A stretch of 64,000 nt of DNA from Sulfitobacter sp. (GCA_017854855.1 JAFMGZ010000017.1:1-64000), one strand, 5' to 3'; positions 27,135 through 36,545 are shown, counted from the first letter of the stretch. The notes: generated by a model not told the origin, from the sequence alone. A program made the numbers and translations.

Positions 27135-27889
27135 CCCCTGTGCAATCCATCCCGGTAGCCTTGGGGCAACCCGGCCTGCATCATGTCCTGTGCGGCCCCC
27201 TCCACGTCATAGGTCAGCCGCCTGATCTGCACCGCGCCCTCCTCCAGCAGCACATAGCGGGTCTGTTGACAGCCATCATGGGGCGGCATGCCGATCACGC
27301 CTGCGTTGATCCAGCGCCCCGTGCTGGTGGCCGCGACAAAGGGAATGCCACAATGGCCCGCAATCACGTGATCCACAGGTCCGATGGCCTGTCCGATCAG
27401 GGCTATTTCATCCTCAAGAACAGCAGCATCGGTGCCAGGCCAGATGAAGCGTGCGACATCACTGACCCCGCCGTGGATCACCGCATAACGCGCGCCTTGA
27501 TGCACAAAGCTGATGATATCCGGCAAGGCCGCCATCCAGGCCTTGTCATCCCGGTTCAGCATCTGGCTGGCAAAACCATACCACCCCGCACTTAGCAGAT
27601 CACAGGCAGAGCCCGCCTCGAACCCGCAGCCGCATTCCTGCGCGCCCTGCCCCAATTGGATTTCGCAATTGCCCGCAACAACCGCACAGCCAAGGTCACG
27701 CATCTGTGCCACGCAGCGCTGCGGCGCACCGCAATAGGCGACAATATCGCCCGTGCAGATCATCTGCTCCGGCCCCAGCCCAAACGCATCTGCCTCAGCA
27801 ACCAACGCCTCAAGCGCCTGCGCATTGGAATATGGCCCCCCAAACAGCAAGAGCGGACCGTCCAAAATGCCAAGATCGCGATGCTTCAT
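27071..27889 (-). CDS. Metallophosphoesterase-fold protein with altered metal motifs
   Basis: 272 aa from ATG 27889 (MKHRDLGILDGPLLLFGGPY); a start at 27937 is also possible, while the longer frame to 28333 is antisense to the next gene. The order of calcineurin-like phosphoesterase motifs is recognisable: block I GGPYSNAQALEAL where DxHxN is expected, block II CTGDIVAYC (GD kept), block III AGNCEIQL (GNHE-type His replaced by Cys), block IV VIHGG, block V IAGHCGIPF. Two metal-ligand positions therefore differ from the consensus. Either the metal site is rebuilt or catalysis is lost. Cysteine-rich centre (QECGCGFEAGSACDLL). Tail-to-tail overlap with xerD is 64 bp. Confidence 0.75.
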   Translation of the reverse strand: MKHRDLGILDGPLLLFGGPYSNAQALEALVAEADAFGLGPEQMICTGDIVAYCGAPQRCVAQMRDLGCAVVAGNCEIQLGQGAQECGCGFEAGSACDLLSAGWYGFASQMLNRDDKAWMAALPDIISFVHQGARYAVIHGGVSDVARFIWPGTDAAVLEDEIALIGQAIGPVDHVIAGHCGIPFVAATSTGRWINAGVIGMPPHDGCQQTRYVLLEEGAVQIRRLTYDVEGAAQDMMQAGLPQGYRDGLHRGYWPSEDILPAELRRPSLASG

Positions 27890-27974
27890 GCCGCAGTTGC
27901 CGTCCTTGCTCTTGAACGCGGGGGCAAGCCACCCCATAACCAAGTCTACACTTATCATAAGGACTTGAGCTCGA

Positions 27975-29282
27975 ATGGAAACCGACCCCGTGGTGATTGA
28001 CAGCGCTTTTTGGTTCAGCGCTGGCATTATCCTGTTTTTGCTGGTGTTGTCCGGCTTCTTTTCAGGCTCGGAAACCGCGCTGACGGCCGCCTCTCGCGGC
28101 AAGCTGCGGGCACAGGCAGACAAGGGATCCAAAGGAGCCGAGCGCGCGCTGAACATCACCGAAGACAATGAACGGCTGATCGGCTCTGTTCTGCTGGGCA
28201 ATAACCTGGTGAACATCCTTGCCGCATCGCTGGCCACGACGATGTTCACCCGCGTCTTTGGCGAAAGCGGCGTGGCGATGGCCACGCTGGTCATGACCCT
28301 TTTGGTTCTGATCTTTGCCGAAGTCCTGCCCAAGACCTATGCCATCACCAATTCCGAACGCGCCGCATCGCTGGTGTCACGGCCTATCGGGATCGTCGTT
28401 CTGGTCTTTTCACCGGTCGTGGCGGCAGTCCGGCTCCTGGTCCGTGGCATCCTGCGCCTGCTCGGGGTCCAGGTCGACCCCGACAGCAACATCCTGGCAG
28501 TACGCGAAGAGATTGCCGGTGCCCTGCAGCTGGGCCATTCCGAAGGTGTGGTCGAAAAAGAAGACCGTGACCGCATCCTCGGCGCGCTCGATCTGCGCGA
28601 ACGTGTGGTCGAAGAGATCATGCTCCACCGCTCGGGCATCGAAATGATCGACGCGGCATCTGCCCCGTCCGACATCCTCGAACAATGCCTCCAGTCCAAC
28701 CATACGCGGCTGCCCGTCTTTCGGGATGATCCCGAAAACATCATCGGGGTGATCCACGCCAAGGACCTGTTGCGCGCCATGTACAAGCTGATCGGCGGAC
28801 CGGATGGCGATGCAGCAGCCCTCAAGAAATTCGATGTGGCCAGCGTGGCGATGAAACCCTATTTCGTGCCCGAAACCTCCACGCTCGACGAACAGATGCG
28901 CCAGTTCCTGCGCCGCCGCACCCATTTTGCCCTTGTTGTGGATGAATACGGCTCGCTCCAGGGCCTGATCACGCTTGAGGACATCCTCGAAGAAATCGTC
29001 GGCGAGATCACCGATGAATTCGACCCCCACGCAGACCAGGAACTCCTGCCCGGCGAAGACGGCCATTTCTACGTGGACGGTGCCATGACGATCCGCGACC
29101 TGAACCGGGCAACCGATTGGTCCCTGCCCGATGACGAGGCCAATACCCTTGCCGGACTGGTGATCCACGAGGCCCAGATGATCCCGACCCCCGGTCAGGT
29201 CTTCAGCTTTCATGGCTTCCGCCTTGAGGTCATGGGCCGCGAGGGCAACCGCATCACCCAGCTAAAGATCAAACCCCTCTGA
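27975..29282 (+). CDS. CNNM/CBS-domain CorC/HlyC family membrane protein
   Basis: 435-residue inner-membrane protein. The N-terminal DUF21/CNNM domain (GFFSGSETALTAASRGKLRA; three or four helices to about residue 150) is followed by a CBS pair with IMLHRSGIEMIDAAS and VVDEYGSLQGLITLEDILEE, then the C-terminal CorC_HlyC domain (DEANTLAGLVIHEAQMIPTP). Family members act in Mg2+/Co2+ efflux or membrane ion homeostasis; the annotation as haemolysin is historical. An AAGGA site precedes the ATG. Divergent from the phosphoesterase-like gene. Confidence 0.9.
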   Translation: METDPVVIDSAFWFSAGIILFLLVLSGFFSGSETALTAASRGKLRAQADKGSKGAERALNITEDNERLIGSVLLGNNLVNILAASLATTMFTRVFGESGVAMATLVMTLLVLIFAEVLPKTYAITNSERAASLVSRPIGIVVLVFSPVVAAVRLLVRGILRLLGVQVDPDSNILAVREEIAGALQLGHSEGVVEKEDRDRILGALDLRERVVEEIMLHRSGIEMIDAASAPSDILEQCLQSNHTRLPVFRDDPENIIGVIHAKDLLRAMYKLIGGPDGDAAALKKFDVASVAMKPYFVPETSTLDEQMRQFLRRRTHFALVVDEYGSLQGLITLEDILEEIVGEITDEFDPHADQELLPGEDGHFYVDGAMTIRDLNRATDWSLPDDEANTLAGLVIHEAQMIPTPGQVFSFHGFRLEVMGREGNRITQLKIKPL

Positions 29283-29299
29283 TCCAGCCACACTGCCTG

Positions 29300-29322
29300 C
29301 TCTTTTTGGCCCTAAATACCTG
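29300..29322 (+). repeat. Extragenic repeat, CTCTTTTTGGCC...AAATACCTG copy 1
   Basis: 23 bases beginning 18 nt after the CorC-like stop; 21 of 23 match the copy at 61276-61298, which also lies just after a plus-strand stop codon. Followed by CCGGGTCCCCCGCC, the GC-rich part of the same repeat family seen at 18514. Confidence 0.6.
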
Positions 29323-29391
29323 CCGCACTCTCATCCGGGTCCCCCGCCTGGTTGGGGATACACCCTTTATCAGCCTGTCTGAAAAAACACC

Positions 29392-31815
29392 CTAGGCCCG
29401 CAGGCGCGCGCCCTTGGGATCAAAGGGCGGCTCTGCCAGCACAACCGCTTGGTGCGGCCGCCCCAGGACCATAACCTCGACAGTATCACCGGCCTGCACA
29501 TCCTTGACAAACCCCAGGGCAAGCGACTGGCCCACGCAATAGCCATAGGCCCCCGATGTCACGCGGCCGACGCCCTTGCCGTCCTTGAAAATCGGCTCGC
29601 CGCCGGTGGCATCGGCATGTGACGCATCGGTCTGGGCGCTGTCCAGCGCCAGCACGACCAGCCGTTCGCGCAGCGGTCGGGCCAGCGTCTGTGCGACAGC
29701 GGCCTTGTTGAGAAAATCCTTGTCCATCTTGCACAGCCGGTCCAGCCCCACCTCCTGTGGCCAATATTCGGGGCTGTATTCCCGGCTCCAGGACCCATAT
29801 CCCTTTTCAATCCGCAGCGACATGAGCGCGCGCGATCCGACAGGGCCGGCACCCAGATCGGCACCCGCCTCGACAAGGGCGGCAAAAAGGCGGGCCTGAT
29901 CCTGGGCGTCGCAATGCAGTTCCCACCCCAGGTCGCCAGTGAAACTGACCCTCAGCGCCAGGCAGCGCAGGCCGGCAATCTCGATCCAGGCAGAACGCAT
30001 GAAGGGAAAATCCGCCGTCGCAAGCGAGGCATTTGTCAGGCGTTGCAACAGGTCGCGCGACTTGGGGCCTGCCACGTTGAAGCCGCACATCGCCTCTGTG
30101 CGGCTTTCAAATGTCGTGCCTTGGGGCAGCGGCACCTGCTTGAAGAACCGCGTATGATAACGCTCGGCCATGCCGGACCCGATGATCCAGAACTCATCTT
30201 CGGCCAGACGGGTCACAGTGAAATCCCCCGCAATGCCGCCACGCACCCCGATCAGCGGTGTCAGACAGGACCGCCCGACGGCGCGTGGCATCGTATTGGC
30301 AAAGATTGCATTCAGCCATGCCTCGGCCCCCGGCCCTTTGACGCGGTATTTGGCAAAATTGGAGATATCGATGATGCCCGCATCTGTGCGCAGCATCTTG
30401 CATTCGGCACCGACCTGCGTCCACCACTCCTGACGGGTGAAACCTTCGGTCCGGTCCTTGGAACCTTGCGGATAGCCGTAATACAGCGGATGTTCCCAGC
30501 CATAATTCAGGCCAAAGACGGCACCCAGATCGCGCTGCGCACCGTAAGCGGGGCGTTGGCGCATGGGGCGGCCCGCCTCGCGTTCCTCATTGGGAAAGTG
30601 GATCTTGAAACGGTTGGCATATTGGTCGCCCACCCGCGCCTTGGTAAAGGCCGCATCGGCCCAGTCGCCAAAGCGCGCCATATCCCAGGCAAACATGTCA
30701 TAGCGGGTTTCGCCCGTCACGATCCAATCGGCGGCCAGCAGCCCCATGCCGCCAGACTGCGAGAAGCCCGGAATGATGCCGTTACAGCAGAAATAATTCG
30801 ACAGCTCAGGCACCGGGCCGAACAGAACATTGGAATCCGGCGACCAGATCATCGGGCCGTTGATCACCCGCTTGATCCCCGCCTCGCCCACGGCGGGCAC
30901 GCGGTCAATCGCGCGCAACATGTTTTCCTCGATCCGCTCCAGGTCATCGGCGAACAACTCATGGCCAAAGCCCTGCGGCGTGCCCTCTTCGGCCCAGAAC
31001 CGCATGTCCTTTTCATAGGCCCCGACCAGCAGGCCCTTGCCTTCCTGGCGCAGGTAATATTCCCCGTCGCGGTCCGCGACAGAGGGCAAGCGGCGGTCCA
31101 TCTGTGCAATTTCAGCGATGGTCTCGGTCACGAAATACTGATGTTCGGTAGGTTGCAACGGCAGCTTCAGCCCCGCCAGAGCCGCAACTTCACGCCCCCA
31201 AAGCCCGGCTGCGTTCACCACCCATTGGGTGGCGATATCGCCCTTGTCGGTGCGCACGATCCATGTGCCATCGGCCTGCTGCTCGGTGCCGGTGACGGGG
31301 CAAAAGCGGATGATCTCTGCCCCGTTCTGGCGCGCGCCTGCCGCATAGGCGTTGGTTACGCCCGACGGGTCCACATTGCCGCCAGAAGGTTCGAACATGA
31401 TACAGCGGATGCCGTCGAAATCCACCAGCGGATGCAGCGCTTCGGCCTCGGCACGGCTGACTTCATGGAAATTCAGACCGTAATATTTGGCCTTGGCCGC
31501 CTGCAGCCGCAACTGGTGTTCGCGCGCTTCGGTCTGCGCCAGATAGAGCGATCCGGGCTGGAACACACCGCAGCTTTGGCCCGTCTCGGCCTCCAGCGCG
31601 TTGTACAGATCCATCGTATAGTTCTGGATCCGCGTGATGTTGTTGTTGTCGTGCAACCCGTGAATATTGGCCGCCGCATGCCAGGTGGAGCCCGATGTCA
31701 GCTCATCGCGCTCCAGCAGCACCACATCTGTCCATCCCAGCTTGGTCAGGTGATAAAGGATAGAGCAGCCGATAACGCCGCCCCCGATGATGACGGCCTG
31801 AGCATGAGTGCGCAT
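29392..31815 (-). CDS. FAD-dependent oxidoreductase/GcvT fusion (dimethylglycine/sarcosine dehydrogenase family)
   Basis: 807 aa, the size of dimethylglycine dehydrogenase-type proteins. Residues 1-370 are a DAO FAD domain: VIIGGGVIGCSILYHLTKLG dinucleotide motif and SGSTWHAAANIHG, where the histidine corresponds to the covalent FAD attachment site of this family. A short FAO_M segment follows, then the aminomethyltransferase domain (RVKGPGAEAWLNAIFANTMP, CGFNVAGPKSRDLLQ, YSPEYWPQEVGLDRL) and GcvT C-terminal barrel (VTSGAYGYCVGQSLALGF). The reaction is probably oxidative N-demethylation of a methylated glycine with transfer of the one-carbon unit to tetrahydrofolate. Exact substrate unknown. 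Paralogue at 33433. Confidence 0.88.
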   Translation of the reverse strand: MRTHAQAVIIGGGVIGCSILYHLTKLGWTDVVLLERDELTSGSTWHAAANIHGLHDNNNITRIQNYTMDLYNALEAETGQSCGVFQPGSLYLAQTEAREHQLRLQAAKAKYYGLNFHEVSRAEAEALHPLVDFDGIRCIMFEPSGGNVDPSGVTNAYAAGARQNGAEIIRFCPVTGTEQQADGTWIVRTDKGDIATQWVVNAAGLWGREVAALAGLKLPLQPTEHQYFVTETIAEIAQMDRRLPSVADRDGEYYLRQEGKGLLVGAYEKDMRFWAEEGTPQGFGHELFADDLERIEENMLRAIDRVPAVGEAGIKRVINGPMIWSPDSNVLFGPVPELSNYFCCNGIIPGFSQSGGMGLLAADWIVTGETRYDMFAWDMARFGDWADAAFTKARVGDQYANRFKIHFPNEEREAGRPMRQRPAYGAQRDLGAVFGLNYGWEHPLYYGYPQGSKDRTEGFTRQEWWTQVGAECKMLRTDAGIIDISNFAKYRVKGPGAEAWLNAIFANTMPRAVGRSCLTPLIGVRGGIAGDFTVTRLAEDEFWIIGSGMAERYHTRFFKQVPLPQGTTFESRTEAMCGFNVAGPKSRDLLQRLTNASLATADFPFMRSAWIEIAGLRCLALRVSFTGDLGWELHCDAQDQARLFAALVEAGADLGAGPVGSRALMSLRIEKGYGSWSREYSPEYWPQEVGLDRLCKMDKDFLNKAAVAQTLARPLRERLVVLALDSAQTDASHADATGGEPIFKDGKGVGRVTSGAYGYCVGQSLALGFVKDVQAGDTVEVMVLGRPHQAVVLAEPPFDPKGARLRA

Positions 31816-31939
31816 GAGTTGGTCCTGAACTGGGTTGCGTGCAGGCTGATCTGACCCGCGCCACGGGGTTCACGGTTGCCGGTTCGCGACATCTGGCGTC
31901 GCGCGCGTCAAACTGGGGTGATAAATCGGGCGTGGCTGG

Positions 31940-33280
31940 TCAGTCTGGGGCGGTCTCGGTGACCTTTTCGCGCAGCTCTGGCGTGGCGGATGCGGCGACG
32001 GCCTGCCAATCGGGGTCGTATGCGATGGCCTGGCGTGCCCGTTTGAGGTGCTCAAGGGCGGCGGCCTTGGCGGCAGCGGCCAGCCCTTTATCGGGATGGC
32101 GCATCAGCCCGGTCAGCACCGATTGCAGACGCATCTGAACCTCGACCGTCGACACCCCGTCACGGGCCAGAGCACCAAAGCCGTCCTCGATCAGATCAAC
32201 GGGATCAAGGGGGCGAACATAGACATGGGGCAGTTTAACCTTCTGAGCGGTTTCCACTTCATCCTTGTACAGCGACAGAATGCGCCCGATCCGGCTGATC
32301 ACGTCGATGGCTGTGCCGGGATCGTTCACGCCGGGTGACAGGGCCTTTGATGCCACCTCTCCCATGACCAGCAGGGCAAAACGCGGGTCCTGATCATAGG
32401 TGCGCAGATCACCAAGGTGCACGCAGCTGAGGATATTCTTTTGCAAGGCGTCCCAATCTTTCTCGCCGTCCCGCTCTTTTGCATCAGCGCTGTCTTTGGC
32501 ATCCGCGTTGTCGACAACCATGATCAAAGGATCGTTTTCAAAGGCAAAATGCCCGATCGCCTTGATCATATAGAGGGTCACGCCAAAGCGCTGGGCGACC
32601 TCGTTCAGGGCTTCGGGATAGATTTGCTGAATATATCCGCTTTGCGTGGCGCAGACCGGTCTGGCCCTCTCGGGCACAGGCTCCGTCAACGGATTGGCCC
32701 CCAGGCAAGGCGTGTTCAGCCGTTCGTTGAACTGGTCACAGGCGGTTTTTTCAATCTGGCGTGTCACGTCAATCAGGCTGCCAAAGCTTTGCAGATGCAG
32801 CACCCAGCGCACCAGGTAGATCACGATGACCGCCAGCACGACCACGGTCATCAAGAACAGCACAAAGGCCCGTTGGTCCGCAAAAACCCCCATCTCGCGC
32901 AGGATGATCGCCAGCAGCGCATAGACATAGGCCCCGATAAAAACCGCCAGCGTGTTCTGGGTGGTGCGGTCCTGAATGATCAGACGGTGCACACGCGGCG
33001 TCCATTGGTTGGAGGACGCGCGATAGACCGACACCATTACTGTGAGGGAAAATGTCGTGACCGCCAGCATCGCATTGGCGATGATCTGCAACAACCGGTC
33101 CGCCGCCTGCCCGCCAAGGGATAAGGCCAATCTGGGCGGGACCAGATTTTCGATCAGCGGGGCCGCTGCCACCGCGACAAAGGCCAACAGGCCCATGATC
33201 GCCACGCGGATCCAAAGTTTATGGGCATATTCGCGGGCTTTGCGCAAAAGCGTGACGGGGGTGAGCAAGGACATATTCAT
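31940..33280 (-). CDS. DUF2254 membrane protein
   Basis: 446 aa. Four hydrophobic helices in the first ~165 residues (VAIMGLLAFVAVAAAPLIE, LLQIIANAMLAVTTFSLTVM, TLAVFIGAYVYALLAIIL, FLMTVVVLAVIVIYLVRWVL), then a long cytoplasmic domain. Family hallmarks include MVSVYRASSNQWTPRV and VASKALSPGVNDPGTAIDVI. The start at 33280 has an AGGTGG site. Function of DUF2254 is unknown. It is divergent from the second FAD/GcvT gene, sharing a 152-bp regulatory region, and reads toward the first one. Confidence 0.85.
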   Translation of the reverse strand: MNMSLLTPVTLLRKAREYAHKLWIRVAIMGLLAFVAVAAAPLIENLVPPRLALSLGGQAADRLLQIIANAMLAVTTFSLTVMVSVYRASSNQWTPRVHRLIIQDRTTQNTLAVFIGAYVYALLAIILREMGVFADQRAFVLFLMTVVVLAVIVIYLVRWVLHLQSFGSLIDVTRQIEKTACDQFNERLNTPCLGANPLTEPVPERARPVCATQSGYIQQIYPEALNEVAQRFGVTLYMIKAIGHFAFENDPLIMVVDNADAKDSADAKERDGEKDWDALQKNILSCVHLGDLRTYDQDPRFALLVMGEVASKALSPGVNDPGTAIDVISRIGRILSLYKDEVETAQKVKLPHVYVRPLDPVDLIEDGFGALARDGVSTVEVQMRLQSVLTGLMRHPDKGLAAAAKAAALEHLKRARQAIAYDPDWQAVAASATPELREKVTETAPD

Positions 33281-33321
33281 ATCACCACCTTAGCGCTGTT
33301 TTGCGGGCTGCAAAACGCCAA

Positions 33322-33340
33322 TGCGTTGCAAATCAACGCA
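33322..33340. promoter_or_regulatory. Inverted repeat operator candidate TGCGTTG-N5-CAACGCA
   Basis: Perfect 7-bp arms around CAAAT (19 bp in all), followed nine bases later by another CAACGCA-like half (ACCAACGCACC) on the same strand. It is centred in the divergent gap between the DUF2254 and FAD/GcvT genes. Symmetry and position fit a dimeric repressor site; which regulator binds is unknown. Confidence 0.5.
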
Positions 33341-33432
33341 AACCAACGCACCGAAACGACACTTGCCGTCGGAAAAGAGCATGAGGCATCCCGCAGCACC
33401 ATGCAGATTGCAGGGAACTGAAAGGATACATC

Positions 33433-35853
33433 ATGCAAACACAGACAAGAGTGCTGGTGATCGGCGGCGGCGTGGTCGGCGCCTCTGTGTTGTATCATCT
33501 GACCAAACTGGGGTGGTCGGATGTCATGCTGGTGGAACGCTCTGAATTGACCTCTGGGTCGACATGGCATGCGGCGGGCGGGTTTCACACGCTGAACGGT
33601 GACACCAACATGGCAGCACTGCAGGGATATACCATCCGCCTTTACAAGGAACTGGAGGCGATCACCGGCATGTCGTGCGGTTTGCACCATGTGGGTGGCA
33701 TCACCCTTGCCGATAACCAGGACCGGTTTGACATGCTGCTGGCCGAACGGGCCAAACACCGTTTCATGGGGCTGGATACAGAGATCGTAGGGCCCGAAGA
33801 GATCAAGAAGATTGCCCCGGTCACCAATACCGACGGGATCATCGGCGCGCTTTATGATCCGCTGGACGGTCATCTGGACCCGTCCGGCACCACCCACGCC
33901 TATGCCAAGGCCGCGCGTATGGGCGGTGCCACGATCGAAACCCATTGCATGGTGCAGGAAACCAACCAAAGGCCGGACGGCACATGGGATGTCGTCACCG
34001 ACAAGGGCACGATCCATGCCGAACATATCGTCAATGCAGGCGGGCTTTGGGCGCGCGAGGTGGGGGCCATGGCGGGGGTCTATTTCCCGCTGCACCCGAT
34101 GGAACATCAATATCTGGTCACCGAAAACGTCCCCCTGATCGAACAGATGATGGACAGCGGCCATGAGCACCCCCATGTGATGGACCCCGCCGGAGAAAGC
34201 TATCTGCGCCAAGAGGGCCGTGGGCTATGCATTGGTTTTTACGAACAAACCTGCAGGCCTTGGGCTGTGGACGGCACCCCGTGGAGCTTTGGTCAGGATC
34301 TGCTGCAGGATGATTTCGACAAGATCGAGGACAGCATCGCATTTGCCTACAAACGCTTTCCTGACCTGGAACGTGCGGGCATCAAGAACGTCATCCACGG
34401 CCCCTTTACCTTTGCACCTGATGGCAATCCACTGGTCGGCCCCGTGCCGGGGATGCGCAACTATTGGTCCGCTTGCGGTGTGATGGCTGGCTTTTCGCAG
34501 GGGGGCGGTGTGGGGCTGACGCTGGCGCAATGGATGATCGAGGGCGAACCGGAGCGGGATGTGATGGCGATGGATGTCGCGCGTTTTGGCGATTGGATCA
34601 CGCCGGGCTATACGTTGCCAAAGGTGATCGAGAACTATCAAAAGCGGTTCTCCGTCTCTTACCCGAACGAGGAACTGCCCGCCGCGCGCCCCCATCGCAC
34701 CACGCCGATGTATGATATCTTTAGCGGAATGGGCGCGGTATGGGGCCAGCAATTCGGGCTTGAGGTGGCCAATTACTTTGCCACCGGCGAGGATGAGCCG
34801 GATTACGAGACACCCTCCTTTCGCCGGTCCGATGCCTTTGCGGCCACGGGCCGCGAGGTGATGGCCGTCAGGCAGGCCGTCGGGATCAACGAGGTCCAGA
34901 ACTTTGGCAAATACCGGGTCACAGGCCCCAGGGCCCGCGCCTGGCTGGACCGGATCATGGCAGGCCGTGTGCCGCAGGTCGGGCGGTTGTCGCTGACACC
35001 GATGCTGTCGGAAAAAGGCAAGCTGATCGGGGATTTCACCATGTCGTGCCTGGCCGAGGATCACTTCCAACTGACCGCGTCATATGGATCGCAAGCCTAT
35101 CACTACCGTTGGTTTATCAACCACTTGGAGGACGGCGTTCACGTTGAAAACATCTCTGACCGGCGCACGGGATTTCAGATTGCAGGGCCAAAGGCGCGCG
35201 CGGTGCTGCAGGCTTGCACGCGCCACGATGTGACAGGCCTGCGGTTTCTGGATGTGGTCGAAATGACCGTTGGACAAAGTGCCTGTATCGTCCAGCGCGT
35301 CAGCTACACCGGGGATCTGGGCTATGAGATCTATTGCGACGCGATGGATCAACGAAGCCTGTGGAATACCCTTTGGGCCGCAGGGCAACCCCATGGCATG
35401 GTGCCCTTTGGCATGCGCGCGATGATGTCCTTGCGGCTGGACAAGTTCTTTGGCTCTTGGATGTCGGAATTCTCGCCCGATTATACGGCCGCAGAAACCG
35501 GGCTGGACCGGTTTATCAGCTTCAAGAAAACCACCGACTTTATCGGTCGCAGCCCTGCGGAGGCCGAACGCCTGCATCCTCCGGCGCGTCAATTGGTGGC
35601 CTTTGAGGTACAGGCCGATGACGCGGATGTGCAAGGCTATGAACCGATCTGGCTGGAGGGGGCCGTGGTCGGGTTTTGCACCTCGGGGGGCTATTCCCAT
35701 TATGCGGGAAAATCCATTGCGCAGGGCTTTGTGCCGCGGGATCGCGCCAAGGCGGGACTGGCGGTAGAGATCGAGATACTGGGGCAGATGCGGCCCGCCA
35801 CAGTGATCACCACGCCGCTTTTTGACGTCGATGGGGCACGTATGCGGGGCTGA
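33433..35853 (+). CDS. FAD-dependent oxidoreductase/GcvT fusion, second paralogue
   Basis: 806 aa with the same domain order as the gene at 29392: DAO domain (VLVIGGGVVGASVLYHLTKL; STWHAAGGFHTLNGDTNMAA with the covalent-FAD histidine), FAO_M segment, GcvT domain (YRVTGPRARAWLDRIMAGRV, FQIAGPKARAVLQ, FSPDYTAAETGLDRF) and C-terminal barrel (CTSGGYSHYAGKSIAQGFVP). An AAGGA site precedes the ATG. Both paralogues keep the FAD and folate-domain landmarks, but their substrate-side segments differ (HDNNNITRIQN versus NGDTNMAALQG), so substrates are probably not identical. Likely role: N-methyl amino acid (glycine betaine derivative) catabolism. Confidence 0.88.
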   Translation: MQTQTRVLVIGGGVVGASVLYHLTKLGWSDVMLVERSELTSGSTWHAAGGFHTLNGDTNMAALQGYTIRLYKELEAITGMSCGLHHVGGITLADNQDRFDMLLAERAKHRFMGLDTEIVGPEEIKKIAPVTNTDGIIGALYDPLDGHLDPSGTTHAYAKAARMGGATIETHCMVQETNQRPDGTWDVVTDKGTIHAEHIVNAGGLWAREVGAMAGVYFPLHPMEHQYLVTENVPLIEQMMDSGHEHPHVMDPAGESYLRQEGRGLCIGFYEQTCRPWAVDGTPWSFGQDLLQDDFDKIEDSIAFAYKRFPDLERAGIKNVIHGPFTFAPDGNPLVGPVPGMRNYWSACGVMAGFSQGGGVGLTLAQWMIEGEPERDVMAMDVARFGDWITPGYTLPKVIENYQKRFSVSYPNEELPAARPHRTTPMYDIFSGMGAVWGQQFGLEVANYFATGEDEPDYETPSFRRSDAFAATGREVMAVRQAVGINEVQNFGKYRVTGPRARAWLDRIMAGRVPQVGRLSLTPMLSEKGKLIGDFTMSCLAEDHFQLTASYGSQAYHYRWFINHLEDGVHVENISDRRTGFQIAGPKARAVLQACTRHDVTGLRFLDVVEMTVGQSACIVQRVSYTGDLGYEIYCDAMDQRSLWNTLWAAGQPHGMVPFGMRAMMSLRLDKFFGSWMSEFSPDYTAAETGLDRFISFKKTTDFIGRSPAEAERLHPPARQLVAFEVQADDADVQGYEPIWLEGAVVGFCTSGGYSHYAGKSIAQGFVPRDRAKAGLAVEIEILGQMRPATVITTPLFDVDGARMRG

Positions 35854-35914
35854 GGTGACAGAGGCCATGATCTTGCGCTTTGCGTGCCACCCGTTGGCAG
35901 CGTAGGGTGGGCCC

Positions 35915-36523
35915 ATGGACCACCGCGACCTGCCCATCATCATCCTTGCCGCTGGCGCGTCCTCGCGGATGCGCGGACGTGACAAGCTGATGGAGGAGAT
36001 CGACGGCATGCCGTTGCTGCGCCAACAGGTGATCAAGGCGCGGGCCGTCACCCGGGGGCCGGTGCTGGTCACCCTGCCCCCGCCGCCCCATCAAAGGTAT
36101 GATGCGCTGGACGGTCTGGAGGCAGACCTTTTGCCCGTGGCGGATGCCGATGAAGGCATGAACGCAAGCCTGCGCCGCGCCTTTGCCGCGCTGCCGGCCG
36201 ATTGCACCCATGCGATGCTGCTGTTGGCTGATTTGCCCGATCTGACCGCTGATGATCTGGCGACGGTGGCGGATGCGGTGGATCTGGACAGCGCAACCTT
36301 GGTCTGGCGCGGCAGCACTCAGGCGGGGGCCATGGGCCATCCCATCGTGGTGCGCGCCGCGCTGTTTGACAGCTTTATCGCCTTGCAAGGCGACAGCGGT
36401 GGCCGGGAAGTGATGGCGCAGGCACAGGGACGAATCCTACCAGTTCCATTGCCCGCAGATCATGCCCGGCGCGATCTGGACACGCCCGAAGATTGGGCCG
36501 CTTGGCGCGCAGAGAAACATTAA
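35915..36523 (+). CDS. MobA-like nucleotidyltransferase (MocA/CoxI-accessory type)
   Basis: 202 aa with the N-terminal nucleotide-binding signature IIILAAGASSRMRGRDKLME, then MLLLADLPDLTADDL and AGAMGHPIVVRAALFD. This pattern is shared by molybdopterin cytidylyl/guanylyltransferases and related sugar-nucleotide enzymes. The GHP and AGASSRM elements favour a molybdenum-cofactor cytidylyltransferase, normally encoded beside xanthine dehydrogenase or CO dehydrogenase genes; none is present here. It follows the FAD/GcvT gene by 61 bp and may be in the same transcript. Confidence 0.75.
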   Translation: MDHRDLPIIILAAGASSRMRGRDKLMEEIDGMPLLRQQVIKARAVTRGPVLVTLPPPPHQRYDALDGLEADLLPVADADEGMNASLRRAFAALPADCTHAMLLLADLPDLTADDLATVADAVDLDSATLVWRGSTQAGAMGHPIVVRAALFDSFIALQGDSGGREVMAQAQGRILPVPLPADHARRDLDTPEDWAAWRAEKH

Positions 36524-36545
36524 CTTATGCTGATAATATATTGAT

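Noticed and set aside
27890-28333. N-terminal extension of the phosphoesterase-like frame
   Set aside because: It runs antisense through the CorC-like gene and has no similarity to the phosphoesterase fold; internal ATG 27889 is used.
29914-31854. 646-residue plus-strand frame
   Set aside because: Antisense to the FAD/GcvT gene; no ribosome site or recognisable motif.
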